Shown: positions 43,006 through 52,055, counted from the first letter of the stretch. The stretch is 64,000 nucleotides of DNA from Streptomyces sp. NBC_01317 (GCF_035961655.1 NZ_CP108393.1:7029501-7093500), one strand, 5' to 3'. Made by a program: numbers and translations. The notes: generated by a model not told the origin, from the letters alone.

Positions 43006-43770
43006 GTGGGGACCACGCAGCTGGAAACAGTGCCGGAGCCTAAGTACTGGCACCTGAAGACTGTGCTCGGCGAAGCGCTCGACTCGGACTTCGCGGTGGG
43101 GGAGATCCTGCCCAACGAGCGAGATCTGGCCGCTCGGTTCGGGGTCGCGCGCGCGACGCTGAGGCAGGCGCTCGAACAGCTGGAGCTGGAAGGCAGGCTC
43201 CAGCGCCGCCGGGGGGTCGGGACGACCGTCGCACCTCCGAGGGTGGGCGTGGACGTCTCCACGGCCCAGCACGAATGGCCGGGCGCCACGAAGGACGCCT
43301 GGCAGCTCATGGACTGCGCGGTCGCCGCCGCGCCGGGTCCTGTGGCCCGGCTGCTGGAGAGTTCCACGGACGACGAGGTGCACGTCGTCCGGCGCGTCCG
43401 GGTGACGCACGGTCAGTCCGTCGCCGCCGAACTGCTCTACGTACCGGCCTCGTCGGTGCCCGAACTGTCGGCCATCGCCGGCGCTTCGGGACCCGTCCGC
43501 GCCCGGGCCGTGCTGCGGGAGCTCCAGCGCCTGGCGCTCGACTCCCAGGACCGCGCGGTGGAGTTGGGCTCGGCGCGTGCCGACGACGCCAAGGAGCTGG
43601 ACCGGCTGCCCGGCGCGCCCGTGCTGGTCGTTACGACGCGTTACATCGTGGAGGGCCGTCCGGCGGCCGTCTCGGTGGCCACGTACCGCGCGGACACCTG
43701 CCGGCTGACCTTCGGGGACTCCGGCGACCTGGAGATCAGCGAACACCCGGAGGAGCGCCGCGCGTCCTGA
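43006..43770 (+). CDS. GntR-family regulator, HutC/DasR type
   Basis: A 254-residue regulator. The GntR winged helix covers about residues 13-75 (GEILPNERDLAARFGVARATLRQAL, marker only), and the C-terminal UTRA sensor domain covers about 90-245. GGAGG at 42995-42999 before the GTG at 43006 sets the start. The promoter carries a dre-like site, so it is a DasR relative and may sense a phosphorylated sugar such as an amino sugar. No sugar-transport gene is adjacent; its targets must be elsewhere. It converges with the ROK gene across a pair of terminators. Confidence 0.9.
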   Translation: MGTTQLETVPEPKYWHLKTVLGEALDSDFAVGEILPNERDLAARFGVARATLRQALEQLELEGRLQRRRGVGTTVAPPRVGVDVSTAQHEWPGATKDAWQLMDCAVAAAPGPVARLLESSTDDEVHVVRRVRVTHGQSVAAELLYVPASSVPELSAIAGASGPVRARAVLRELQRLALDSQDRAVELGSARADDAKELDRLPGAPVLVVTTRYIVEGRPAAVSVATYRADTCRLTFGDSGDLEISEHPEERRAS

Positions 43771-43805
43771 CGGACGCGGCACGAGGCACACGCGTACACC
43801 TTCGG

Positions 43806-43830
43806 TCCCGTACGGCACGTCCGTACGGGA
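43806..43830. terminator. bidirectional hairpin between GntR and ROK genes
   Basis: TCCCGTACGG (43806-43815) and CCGTACGGGA (43821-43830) pair perfectly around CACGT. It lies 36 bases after the GntR stop in the convergent spacer, so it can end transcription from the left gene and back up the hairpin at 43898-43926 for the right one. Confidence 0.75.
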
Positions 43831-43897
43831 CACGTACGCCACACGCGTGCGGCGCGATCGTACGCGCGGAAGTGACGCGCACGCGGACAGCGCACAC

Positions 43898-43926
43898 GAC
43901 GGCCCGTCGCTCAGCGGCGGGCCGTC
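43898..43926 (-). terminator. hairpin spanning the ROK stop codon
   Basis: GACGGCCCG (43898-43906) and CGGGCCGTC (43918-43926) pair exactly around an 11-base loop that contains the ROK stop (43911-43913). A terminator stem that starts inside the last codons is compact but not rare in dense genomes. Confidence 0.65.
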
Positions 43927-45068
43927 ACCGTTCCCTCCACCGCGAACAGTTGCTCCTCCACATGGTCGAGCGCCAGCCGCAGCGCCCCCGTGGCGACCGC
44001 CGCCTCGCCGAGCAGGGAGAGCGCCACACGCGGGGGCCGCAGACAGAAGCGCGACAGCTCGTCCCGCAGCGGGTCCAGGACGCCGTCGAGACCGGCCGCC
44101 CACCCGCCGATCACCACCAGCTCGGGATCGAGCGCCAGCACCAGCGCCGCCACGTCGTGCACCAGACGCCGGGTGAAGCGCTCCACGGCCTCCTGCGCGC
44201 CCACATCGCCGTCCTTGGCGAGGGCGAACACCTTGGCCACCGCGTGCTCGTCCAGCGGGTGCAGCGGCTCGTCCGTCGTGGACAGGAGCTTCTCCGGCGT
44301 CACGTCACGGCCCAGCAGGTGCAGCGCGCCGATCTCCCCGGCCGCCCCGCCGAACCCGCGGTGCAGCCGCCCGCCGATCAGCGAACCCGCCCCGGGACTC
44401 AGCCCGGCCAGTACGAAGACGATGTCGTCGGAGTCGGTCGCCGCGCCCTTCCACTGCTCGGCGACGGCGGCCGCGTTGGCGTCGTTCTCCACCAGCACCG
44501 GACAGCGGAACGAGCGGCCCAGCCGCTCGCCGAGGGCCAGTCCCGTCCATCCGGGCAGCGCCGTGCCGAGCCGTACGGTCCCGTCGGCCTCCACGATGCC
44601 GGGACTGCCGACGCCCACCGCCCGCAGCGAGTTGCGCGCCACCCCCGCGCGCCGCAGCACGTCCGCCACCACCAGCCGCACGCGCTCCAGGCGTTCGTCG
44701 GCGTCGGCGGTCTCCGAGACCTCCCGCGACCCGGCCCCGATGATCCGGCCGTCCAGTCCCGACAGGATCGCGGCCACGCGGTGCGGCCCGATCTCGATGC
44801 CCAGCAGATGCCCGGCCTCCGCGCGGAACCGGAACTTGCGGGCGGGGCGGCCCTGCTTGCGGGTCTCGCCCTCCTCGGGCGCCGACTCGACCACCAGACC
44901 GGCCTCCATGAGGCCCTCCACGACGCCCTCGACCGTCGGCCGCGACAGACCGGTGATCCGGGTCAGGTCGGTGAGGGTGAGGGATCCGGCGCCCCGCAGG
45001 GAATGCAGTACCACCGCGGAGTTGATCCGCCGCAGAAGCGAAGGGTCTCCGCCGGTCAGCCGCCCCAC
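43911..45068 (-). CDS. ROK-family transcriptional regulator
   Basis: A 385-residue ROK protein with an N-terminal winged helix (SLTLTDLTRITGLSRPTVEG at about residues 29-48) and a sugar-kinase-like body. The body has VGVGSPGIVEADG, then ENDANAAAVAEQW. The usual zinc-binding cluster C-x-C-G-x-x-G-C-x-E of NagC/Mlc is missing; the matching region reads HRGFGGAAGEIGALHL, with a single His in the expected E-x-G-H position replaced by EIGALH. So it may be a repressor without the zinc site. Targets are unknown; no sugar operon is adjacent. Confidence 0.87.
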   Translation of the reverse strand: MGRLTGGDPSLLRRINSAVVLHSLRGAGSLTLTDLTRITGLSRPTVEGVVEGLMEAGLVVESAPEEGETRKQGRPARKFRFRAEAGHLLGIEIGPHRVAAILSGLDGRIIGAGSREVSETADADERLERVRLVVADVLRRAGVARNSLRAVGVGSPGIVEADGTVRLGTALPGWTGLALGERLGRSFRCPVLVENDANAAAVAEQWKGAATDSDDIVFVLAGLSPGAGSLIGGRLHRGFGGAAGEIGALHLLGRDVTPEKLLSTTDEPLHPLDEHAVAKVFALAKDGDVGAQEAVERFTRRLVHDVAALVLALDPELVVIGGWAAGLDGVLDPLRDELSRFCLRPPRVALSLLGEAAVATGALRLALDHVEEQLFAVEGTVTARR

Positions 45069-45199
45069 GGTAAGTCCTCCCAGCTCGTGCGTCGTCTGCC
45101 GGATGCTACTCGCTGGTCGCTTGCACGGCGAGGGGCGGCGGCCTCCCGCCGGACGGAGCGCCCTAGTGTGGACAGGTTCACCTCATCAGATCCAGAGCA

Positions 45200-45223
45200 C
45201 CGGAGCAGTAGACCCGGAGCAGT
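45200..45223. repeat. CCGGAGCAGT direct repeat at 14-bp spacing
   Basis: CCGGAGCAGT at 45200-45209 and 45214-45223, followed by a third partial CCGGA. It lies just before the reductase gene, in its likely untranslated leader. It resembles the other short tandem repeats in spacers of this window. Confidence 0.6.
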
Positions 45224-45252
45224 GGATCCGGACCCGGACCTTAGGAGTCGGC

Positions 45253-45693
45253 ATGGCGGCGGACGACGAGACAGTGATCAGTCCCACGGGCTGGGTGGCG
45301 AAGCAGGCCGCGGAGTACGAGGAGTCCGGAGGGACCCGGGGCACCACCTTGCAGGGCGCGCCGTGCCTCCTGCTCGACTACCGGGGCCGCCGCAGCGGAC
45401 AGTGGCGCCGGACCGTGCTCATCTACGGACAGGACGGCGACGACTACTTGCTCGTGGCGTCCAAGGGCGGGGCCGACGAGCACCCGCTCTGGTACCTGAA
45501 CCTGCAAGCGCAGCCCGCGGTACGCCTCCGGGTCGGCGCCGAGCGCTTCCACGCGTACGCGGAGACGCTGACACCGGAGGAGAAGGCCCGGGTGTGGCCC
45601 GGCCTGGTGGAGGTCTTCCCGCCCTACGAGGGCTACCAGAAGAATACAGAACGGGACATACCGGTGATCCGGCTGCGCCGAACGGAAGGCTGA
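45253..45693 (+). CDS. F420-dependent nitroreductase/quinone reductase family (DDN-like)
   Basis: A 146-residue protein of the deazaflavin-dependent nitroreductase family. Marks: GAPCLLLDYRGRRSGQWRRTVLIYGQD (residues about 36-62, marker only), then DYLLVASKGGADEHPLWYLNLQAQP and the C-terminal VFPPYEGYQKNTERDIPVIRL. Family members use F420H2, a cofactor common in actinobacteria, to reduce quinones or nitro compounds. TAGGAG lies 6 bases before the ATG at 45253. Its role is probably redox protection; no partner gene is visible. Confidence 0.9.
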   Translation: MAADDETVISPTGWVAKQAAEYEESGGTRGTTLQGAPCLLLDYRGRRSGQWRRTVLIYGQDGDDYLLVASKGGADEHPLWYLNLQAQPAVRLRVGAERFHAYAETLTPEEKARVWPGLVEVFPPYEGYQKNTERDIPVIRLRRTEG

Positions 45694-45764
45694 CCAAGAC
45701 CGAGGGCTGATCCGGGGAAGCGGAGGCCGGCCGGTCGGCGAGGACCGGCCGGCCGGGGCAGGTG

Positions 45765-46415
45765 TCAGCCCGGCGCGACAAACCCCGACTCGTACGCCGC
45801 GATCACCGCCTGCGTCCTGTCCCGCGCCCCCAGCTTCGCCAGCACCGCGCTCACATGGGACTTCACCGTCTCCGTCCCCACCACCAGCCCCGCGGCGATC
45901 TCCGCGTTCGTCAGCCCCCGCGCCATCTGCCGCAGCACCTCCGCCTCCCGGTCGGTGAGCCGCGCGCTCTCCAGGCTGCCGCGCGCGGCCGCGGTGCCGT
46001 ACTCGGCCGCGAGCGCCCGTACGGAGGCCGGGAAGAGCAGTGAGTCGCCCTCGGCGATCAGGCGCACGGCGTGCACGATCTCCGCCGGACGGGCCCGCTT
46101 GAGGAGGAAGCCGTCGGCGCCCGCCCGGAGCGCCTGGTACACGTACTCGTCCTGCTCGAAGGTCGTGACGACGACGATCTTGGGCGGGTTCCGCACGGTA
46201 CGCAGCACCGCCCGCGTGGCCTCGATCCCGTCGAGCAGCGGCATCCGTACGTCCATCGCGACCACATCGGGCCGCAGTCGGCGCACCAGCGGGACGACGG
46301 CGGCGCCGTCGGCCGCCTCCCCCACCACGGTGATGTCGGGCTGCGCCTCCAGGACGGCGCGCAGGCCCGCGCGTACCAGCGGCTCGTCGTCGACCAACAG
46401 CACAGTGATGGGCAT
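45765..46415 (-). CDS. NarL-family response regulator
   Basis: A 216-residue two-component response regulator. The receiver domain has the acidic pair DDE near residues 9-11, the phosphorylation site in VVAMDVRMP (Asp about 54) and the lysine in GADGFLLKRA. The LuxR-type HTH is at the C-terminus (LTDREAEVLRQMARGLTNAEIA). It follows its kinase gene with 78 bp between, on the same strand. The pair is divergent from an ABC exporter that it may control, as is common for drug- or envelope-sensing systems. Confidence 0.93.
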   Translation of the reverse strand: MPITVLLVDDEPLVRAGLRAVLEAQPDITVVGEAADGAAVVPLVRRLRPDVVAMDVRMPLLDGIEATRAVLRTVRNPPKIVVVTTFEQDEYVYQALRAGADGFLLKRARPAEIVHAVRLIAEGDSLLFPASVRALAAEYGTAAARGSLESARLTDREAEVLRQMARGLTNAEIAAGLVVGTETVKSHVSAVLAKLGARDRTQAVIAAYESGFVAPG

Positions 46416-46493
46416 CCGGTCAGGTTATCGGCCCCCGACCGCGCTCCACGCAGCCCGCCTTCCCGATCCGCTCAGGCCGCGCTTCATGACCCC

Positions 46494-47672
46494 TCAGCCC
46501 GCCCCGGGACCGCTCAGCGGAAGCCGGGCGCTCACCTGCCACTCCCCGTCGTACGCCCCGGTCCTGGCCTCCCCGCCGAGCAGCGCCGCCCTCTCCCGTA
46601 TCCCCCGCAGCCCGTTCCCCGGGGAGGACGCGGAGGCGTCCTCGGCGAGAGGGTTCGCGACCTCGATACCGAGCCTGTCGTCCGTCACCTCGATGAGGAT
46701 CCGCACCGGCACCGGGCCCGAGTGCCGCAGCACATTGGTGAGCGCCTCCTGAAGGATGCGGTACCCCTCCCGGGACACCGGCCCCGGCAACCGCTCCAGC
46801 GGCCCCGACGTCGTGACCTCCACCACCGCCCCCGACGCCCGCGCCGACTCCAGCAGCCGGTCCGCCTCGACCAGCGTGGGCCGCTGCGAGGCCGGCCGGC
46901 CCGACTCCCGCAGGACGAGCAGGACCCGCTCCAGATCCTCCAGCGCCGCCCGGCCGGTCTCCTCGATCACCCCGAGCGCGCGGTCGGTGAACTCCGGGTC
47001 CCCGGCCGCCCTGGCCGCCCCCGCCTGGACCACGGCGACGGTGAGCGCGTGCCCGATCGAGTCGTGCAGCTCGCGGGCGATGCGGGTGCGTTCCAGGAGT
47101 CGTTCCGTACGTTCCTCCAGGGCGGCCAACCGCTGTGCGGGGGACGGGCCGAGCAGCCGGAGGGCGGCTGCCGCGCCCAGATTCCCGAGCTTCACGATCC
47201 CCACCACGAACCCGGCGGCCGGCAGCGGCGCGAGCACCGCGAACCACCACTGGGGCGTGACCTCCGACAGGAACGGCAGGCCCATCCAGGAGCCTTCCGC
47301 ACCGGCGTGGAACAACTCGATCGTGAGGGCCGGGCCCCACACCGTCGTGATCGTGATCGCCCCCGACAGCAGCGCGCGGACCTCCAGCCACAACACCGTC
47401 CGCCACCGCTCGCCCCACGTGGTGGACGAGGCGAGGGACACGGACCCGGCGGGCACGCTCCCGTCGTGCGGGAGCAGCAGCCACTGCGCCTGGAGCCCCT
47501 CGGCCAGCCGCACCGCCGGAACCAGCCCGATCGGGACGAGGAACAGCAGGGGCAGGGCCGGATGTTCGGGAAAGACGAACAGCCAGACGGCCCAGAATCC
47601 TGTCGGTACGAACAGGTGCAGCCAGCGGGTGTACGTCACCGGCCGCGACAGCGGACGCAGGAATCGGACCAT
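46494..47672 (-). CDS. HisKA_3 sensor histidine kinase
   Basis: A 392-residue membrane kinase. Four or so helices fill the first 165 residues. The HisKA_3 phosphorylation box is RIARELHDSIGHALTV with the histidine near residue 203. The ATPase part has NVLRHSG as the N-box and GNGLRGIRERAALLGG as the G-box. It has no large sensor domain, so it probably senses a membrane event through its short loops. The ATG at 47672 matches the usual length; a much longer open frame through the opposite-strand ABC genes is a shadow. Confidence 0.92.
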   Translation of the reverse strand: MVRFLRPLSRPVTYTRWLHLFVPTGFWAVWLFVFPEHPALPLLFLVPIGLVPAVRLAEGLQAQWLLLPHDGSVPAGSVSLASSTTWGERWRTVLWLEVRALLSGAITITTVWGPALTIELFHAGAEGSWMGLPFLSEVTPQWWFAVLAPLPAAGFVVGIVKLGNLGAAAALRLLGPSPAQRLAALEERTERLLERTRIARELHDSIGHALTVAVVQAGAARAAGDPEFTDRALGVIEETGRAALEDLERVLLVLRESGRPASQRPTLVEADRLLESARASGAVVEVTTSGPLERLPGPVSREGYRILQEALTNVLRHSGPVPVRILIEVTDDRLGIEVANPLAEDASASSPGNGLRGIRERAALLGGEARTGAYDGEWQVSARLPLSGPGAG

Positions 47673-47778
47673 CGTGTCATCGTGCCAGCGCACCGGCGCC
47701 GGGAGTTCCCCCGCGCGGGGGAGACGCTCTCCACCCACGGGGGAGGACCGGCGCGTCCGTGGCGGCCAGAGTGGAGTC

Positions 47779-48720
47779 ATGACCAGCATCGATGTCCACG
47801 AACTCACCAAGGAGTACGGCACGGCCCGCGCGGTGGACCGGCTCACCTTCCAGGTGCGGCCCGGCCACGTCACCGGCTTCCTCGGCCCCAACGGGGCCGG
47901 CAAATCGACCACCATGCGGCTCGTCCTCGGCCTCGACCGGCCCACGTCCGGCACGGCCACCGTCGGGGGACGCCGCTTCACCGACCTCAACGAACCCCTG
48001 CGCCACGTCGGCGCGTTGCTCGACGCGCAGGCCGCGCACGGCGCCCGTACCGCCCGCGACCACCTCAGGGTGCTCGCGGCGAGCAACCGCATCCGGCCCG
48101 CCCGGGTGGACGAGGTGCTGGAGGAGACCGGCATCGCCGCCGTCGCCCGCAAGCGGATCAGGACCTTCTCGCTCGGCATGCGCCAGCGTCTCGGCATCGC
48201 CGCCGCGCTCCTCGGCGATCCCGACGTCCTGTTGCTGGACGAACCGGCCAACGGCCTGGACCCGGAAGGCATCATCTGGATCCGGGAGCTGACCCGCCGC
48301 CTCGCGAAGGAGGGCAGGACCGTCCTCGTCTCCAGCCATCTGATGGCGGAGACGGCGGCCACCGCCGACCACCTCGTCATCCTCGGCCGGGGCCGGCTCC
48401 TCGCCGACCTGCCGATGGAGGAGTTCATCACCTCCCGCAGCACCCCGCGCGTACGGTTCCGCAGCACCGAACCGGAGCGGCTGCGCGAGGCCCTGGCCCG
48501 TGCGGGACACGTCGCGGCGCACGGCGACGACGGGCTCTGGAGCGTCGACGGCGCGCGCGCCGAGGACATCGGACGGCTCGCCTCCCAGGAAGGCGTCCCC
48601 GTGCTCGAACTCAGCGACGACCGGGGCTCCCTGGAGCAGGCGTACCTCGATCTCACCACCGACGAGGCGGAGTTCGCCGCCCAGGGCCCGCACGGCCCGT
48701 CCAGCAGCCAGGAGGTCTGA
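47779..48720 (+). CDS. ABC transporter ATP-binding protein
   Basis: A 313-residue ATPase of the ABC-2 drug/lipid exporter class. Walker A GPNGAGKST near residues 35-43, signature FSLGMRQRLGIAAALLG, and Walker B VLLLDEPANGLDPEG. A C-terminal extension of about 90 residues follows, as in many antibiotic-export ATPases. It forms an exporter with the membrane protein encoded 2 bases downstream of its stop. The gene is divergent from the histidine kinase with 106 bp between starts. Confidence 0.93.
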   Translation: MTSIDVHELTKEYGTARAVDRLTFQVRPGHVTGFLGPNGAGKSTTMRLVLGLDRPTSGTATVGGRRFTDLNEPLRHVGALLDAQAAHGARTARDHLRVLAASNRIRPARVDEVLEETGIAAVARKRIRTFSLGMRQRLGIAAALLGDPDVLLLDEPANGLDPEGIIWIRELTRRLAKEGRTVLVSSHLMAETAATADHLVILGRGRLLADLPMEEFITSRSTPRVRFRSTEPERLREALARAGHVAAHGDDGLWSVDGARAEDIGRLASQEGVPVLELSDDRGSLEQAYLDLTTDEAEFAAQGPHGPSSSQEV

Positions 48721-48722
48721 CC

Positions 48723-49460
48723 ATGCCGTCCACCGCGATCCTGCGCTCCGAGTGGATCAAAATCCGGTCCGTGCGCGGCACGTTCGGCTCGCTGCTGGCG
48801 ATCCTCGTCGTCAGCGCGGGAATCGGGGCGCTCATCAGCGCCGGTGTCGGGACGGGCGAGGCAGACGGGCCCGACCACGACCCCGTCCTCTTCTCCTTCT
48901 ACGGGATCAATTTCGGTCAGATCGCGGCGATCGCGTTCGGGGCGACGGCGTTCTCCACCGAGTTCCACAACGGCGCGCTGCGCGTCTCCCTGACCGCCGT
49001 GCCGCGCCGTACCGCCTTCTACGCGGCCAAGATGGCGACGGTCGCCGGCGCGGCCCTGGCCGTCGGACTGGTCACCGGCTTCGCCACCTTCTTCGCGGGG
49101 CAGACGGGCATGGGGTCGTACGCGATCGGCCTCGGCGATCCCGGCGCGCTGCGCGCCACCGTCGGCAGTGGCATCTACCTGGCGCTGATGGCGGTGCTCG
49201 CGGCCGGTCTCGCCGCCCTGCTCCGCAGCGGTGTCCTCGTGATGAGCCTGCTCATCCCGTTCATCCTCGTCGTGTCGTTCGTGATCGGGGACATGAAGTC
49301 GGCCGTCGCGGACCTCCTGCCCGACCGGGCCGGGCAGATCGTCCTGCACCAGTACCCGGACGCGGCCATCGGCCCCTGGACCGGGCTCGCCGTGACCGCG
49401 GTGTGGGCGGCCGCCGCCGTACTGGCCGGATGGCTCGCCGTCAGACGCCGGGACGCCTGA
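48723..49460 (+). CDS. ABC-2 type permease
   Basis: A 245-residue membrane protein with six helices, starting LRSEWIKIRSVRGTFGSLLAIL, the standard opening of Streptomyces ABC-2 permeases. An E-F-x-N-G-A-L-R motif (STEFHNGALRVSL, about residues 79-91) follows helix 2. It lies 2 bases after the ATPase stop, so translation is coupled. With the ATPase it would move a drug, lipid or peptide outwards. The substrate is unknown. Confidence 0.9.
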   Translation: MPSTAILRSEWIKIRSVRGTFGSLLAILVVSAGIGALISAGVGTGEADGPDHDPVLFSFYGINFGQIAAIAFGATAFSTEFHNGALRVSLTAVPRRTAFYAAKMATVAGAALAVGLVTGFATFFAGQTGMGSYAIGLGDPGALRATVGSGIYLALMAVLAAGLAALLRSGVLVMSLLIPFILVVSFVIGDMKSAVADLLPDRAGQIVLHQYPDAAIGPWTGLAVTAVWAAAAVLAGWLAVRRRDA

Positions 49461-49525
49461 CGCCCGACGCCTCGAAGCGGCCTGACAGGAAGCCAGATGT
49501 CAGTGTCCGGGGGTTTACTGGACCC

Positions 49526-49936
49526 ATGAGTACCGCGCGGCAACTCGCCCTGGTCGAGCTGCTCCGCGCCCATGCGTACCCCGCGACCCGCGGTCCCTCC
49601 GGGGTCGGGACGAGCGGGCCGGGGTATCACCTGGCGGAGTTGTCCCGGGGGGACGGACCCTCCGGCGCGGACCAGTGCGAGGCGGAGGGCGGCGCGCTGG
49701 CGGAGATCCTGACCCACCGCTTCGGCGCCCCGCACCACGTGAGCCTGTGGAGCCTGCGGGTCCGGGGCGGCGAGGGCGAGGAGATACCGGAGCCCTGGTG
49801 GGAGCTGTGCGACTCGGTGGCGTACGTGCGGGTGTGGTGGACGGAGCGCCGCTGGCTCGTCCTCGGGGTGACGCGGGAGGCGGAGGACCAGCCCTTCCGC
49901 CTCCTGGCGGCGACCACGGAAACGGACCCGCCGTGA
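49526..49936 (+). CDS. hypothetical protein, 136 residues
   Basis: I do not recognise this protein. It begins MSTARQLALVELLRAHAYPATR, is soluble, and has several tryptophans in the second half (SLWSLRV, PEPWWELCDSVAYVRVWWTERRWLVLG). A nuclear-transport-like or lipocalin-like strand pattern would fit but is not shown. Only a weak Shine-Dalgarno (GGGGG) precedes the ATG. It is next to the ABC genes on the same strand but 65 bp later, so co-transcription is possible. Confidence 0.6.
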   Translation: MSTARQLALVELLRAHAYPATRGPSGVGTSGPGYHLAELSRGDGPSGADQCEAEGGALAEILTHRFGAPHHVSLWSLRVRGGEGEEIPEPWWELCDSVAYVRVWWTERRWLVLGVTREAEDQPFRLLAATTETDPP

Positions 49937-49958
49937 CGGGCGGACCGGGCGCGTGCGT

Positions 49959-50516
49959 TCAGTCCGGGGCAATCGGGGAGGGGGACTCCGCCGCCGCCCG
50001 CAGCCGGCCGAACTCCTCCGCCATCGTCTGCGCCGTCCAATGCGCGTTCAACCCGGACGGGTTCGGGAGCGCCCAGATCCGGGTGTCCCCGATCGTGCGC
50101 TCCTGCGGGCCGATCCGCGCCTTCTTGTCGCCGAAAGCGATGCGGTACGCGGTCACACCGACCACCGCGAGCCAGCGTGGCCGCAACAGCTCCACCTTCG
50201 CGACCAGGAGCCGCCCGCCCTCGCGGAACTCCTCGTCGCTCAACTCGTCGGCCCGCGCGGTCGCGCGCGCCGCGACGTTCGTGATGCCGAGGCCGTACGA
50301 CGGCAACTCGTCCTGCTCCGAAGGGCTCAGCTGCCGGGGGGTGAACCCCGACAGGTGGAGCACCGGCCAGAAGCGGTTGCCGGGGCGGGCGAAGTGATGG
50401 CCCGTCGCGGCGGACATCAGGCCCGGGTTGATGCCGCAGAACAGCACGCGCAGCCCCTCCGCGACCACGTCGGGGATGACGCGGTCGCGGGCGGCCTCCA
50501 GCTCCTCGGACTTCAT
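49959..50516 (-). CDS. mug: G/U mismatch-specific DNA glycosylase
   Basis: A 185-residue uracil-DNA glycosylase superfamily enzyme of the Mug/TDG type, which removes uracil or ethenocytosine opposite guanine. The active-site motif is VLFCGINPGLMSAATGHHFA and the second motif is PNPSGLNAH near residues 151-159. In Mug the first motif's Asn activates water; here it is present (GINPG). It converges with the small hypothetical gene (22 bp between stops) and is separated from purB by 19 bp on the same strand, so they may share a transcript. Confidence 0.92.
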   Translation of the reverse strand: MKSEELEAARDRVIPDVVAEGLRVLFCGINPGLMSAATGHHFARPGNRFWPVLHLSGFTPRQLSPSEQDELPSYGLGITNVAARATARADELSDEEFREGGRLLVAKVELLRPRWLAVVGVTAYRIAFGDKKARIGPQERTIGDTRIWALPNPSGLNAHWTAQTMAEEFGRLRAAAESPSPIAPD

Positions 50517-50535
50517 CGGTCTGACCCGGCCCTGC

Positions 50536-51978
50536 TCAGAGGATCGAGCCGGGCGCGTACGCCGCCGCTTCCGGGTACCGCTTGAGGATCTCCTCGACCC
50601 GTGCGACCACGGCCGCGATCTGGTCCTCCGCCGCGCCCGTGAAGGACAGCTTGTCGGCCATCAGCGCGTCCAGCCGGGCCCGGTCCAGCGGCATCCGCTC
50701 GTCGGCCGCGAGCCGGTCCAGCAGCTCGTTGCGCTCCGCGCCCTGTTCCCGCATCGCCAGCGCCGACGCCACCGCGTGCTCCTTGATGACCTCGTGCGCC
50801 GCCTCCCGGCCCACCCCGGCCCGTACCGCCGCCATCAGCACCTTGGTCGTCGCCAGGAACGGCAGGTAGCGGTCCAGTTCACGCGCCACGACCGCCGGGA
50901 ACGCGCCGAACTCGTCCAGGACGGTCAGGAACGTCTCCAGCAGACCGTCGAACGCGAAGAACGCGTCCGGCAGCGCGACCCGCCGTACCACCGAGCACGA
51001 GACGTCGCCCTCGTTCCACTGGTCACCCGCCAGCTCGCCCGTCATCGACGCGTAGCCGCGCAGGATCACCATCAGGCCGTTGACCCGCTCGCAGGAGCGC
51101 GTGTTCATCTTGTGCGGCATCGCGGACGAGCCGACCTGACCGGGCTTGAAGCCCTCGGTGACCAGTTCGTGCCCGGCCATCAGCCGGATCGTCTTCGCCA
51201 CCGACGACGGCGCCGCCGCCAGCTGCACCAGCGCGGTCACCACGTCGTAGTCGAGCGAGCGCGGGTAGACCTGGCCGACGGAGGTGAAGGCCCGGGCGAA
51301 GCCCAGATGCCCCGCGATACGGTCCTCCAGGTCGGCCAGCTTCGCCGTGTCGCCGCCCAGCAGGTCCAGCATGTCCTGCGCGGTGCCGACCGGGCCCTTG
51401 ATGCCGCGCAGCGGGTAGCGGCCCAGCAGGTCCTCCAGCCGGCCGTGGGCGACCAGCAGCTCGTCGGCGGCGGTCGCGAACCGCTTGCCGAGCGTGGTGG
51501 CCTGCGCGGCCACGTTGTGCGAGCGGCCCGCCATGACCAGCTCGCCGTACTCACCCGCGAGCTTGCCCAGCCGGGCCAGCACCGCGACCGTACGGTCCCG
51601 CACCAGCTCCAGGGAGAGCCGGATCTGGAGCTGCTCGACGTTCTCCGTCAGGTCGCGGGACGTCATGCCCTTGTGGACCTGCTCGTGGCCGGCGAGGGCG
51701 TTGAACTCCTCGATCCGCGCCTTCACGTCGTGCCGGGTGACCTTCTCGCGCTCCGCGATGGACGCCAGGTCCACCTGGTCGACCACCCGCTCGTAGTCGG
51801 CGAGCGCGCTCTCGGGCACCTCGATGCCGAGGTCCTTCTGCGCCCGGAGCACCGCCAGCCAGAGCCGGCGCTCCAGCTTCACCTTCTGCTCGGGGGACCA
51901 CAGCACGGCCAGTTCCGCCGAGGCGTAGCGGCCGGCAAGGACGTTGGGGATACGGGGCTTCTCAGACGCGACAGTCAC
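50536..51978 (-). CDS. purB: adenylosuccinate lyase
   Basis: A 480-residue enzyme of the fumarase/aspartase superfamily. It cleaves SAICAR and adenylosuccinate in purine synthesis. Signature GSSAMPHKMNTRSCERV (the serine of the flexible loop is catalytic) and an earlier TSRDLTENVEQLQ are diagnostic. The start is GTG at 51978, giving the usual N-terminus. Length and motifs are those of the long actinobacterial form. It marks the ordinary, conserved part of the chromosome next to the accessory cluster at right. Confidence 0.95.
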   Translation of the reverse strand: MTVASEKPRIPNVLAGRYASAELAVLWSPEQKVKLERRLWLAVLRAQKDLGIEVPESALADYERVVDQVDLASIAEREKVTRHDVKARIEEFNALAGHEQVHKGMTSRDLTENVEQLQIRLSLELVRDRTVAVLARLGKLAGEYGELVMAGRSHNVAAQATTLGKRFATAADELLVAHGRLEDLLGRYPLRGIKGPVGTAQDMLDLLGGDTAKLADLEDRIAGHLGFARAFTSVGQVYPRSLDYDVVTALVQLAAAPSSVAKTIRLMAGHELVTEGFKPGQVGSSAMPHKMNTRSCERVNGLMVILRGYASMTGELAGDQWNEGDVSCSVVRRVALPDAFFAFDGLLETFLTVLDEFGAFPAVVARELDRYLPFLATTKVLMAAVRAGVGREAAHEVIKEHAVASALAMREQGAERNELLDRLAADERMPLDRARLDALMADKLSFTGAAEDQIAAVVARVEEILKRYPEAAAYAPGSIL

Positions 51979-52055
51979 GTGTCCTGATTCTACTGGCGGA
52001 TCCCGCAGGCCGACGCCGTGCCCGTTCTTGTGGCTTTCTACGGCTCACGCGCTTC

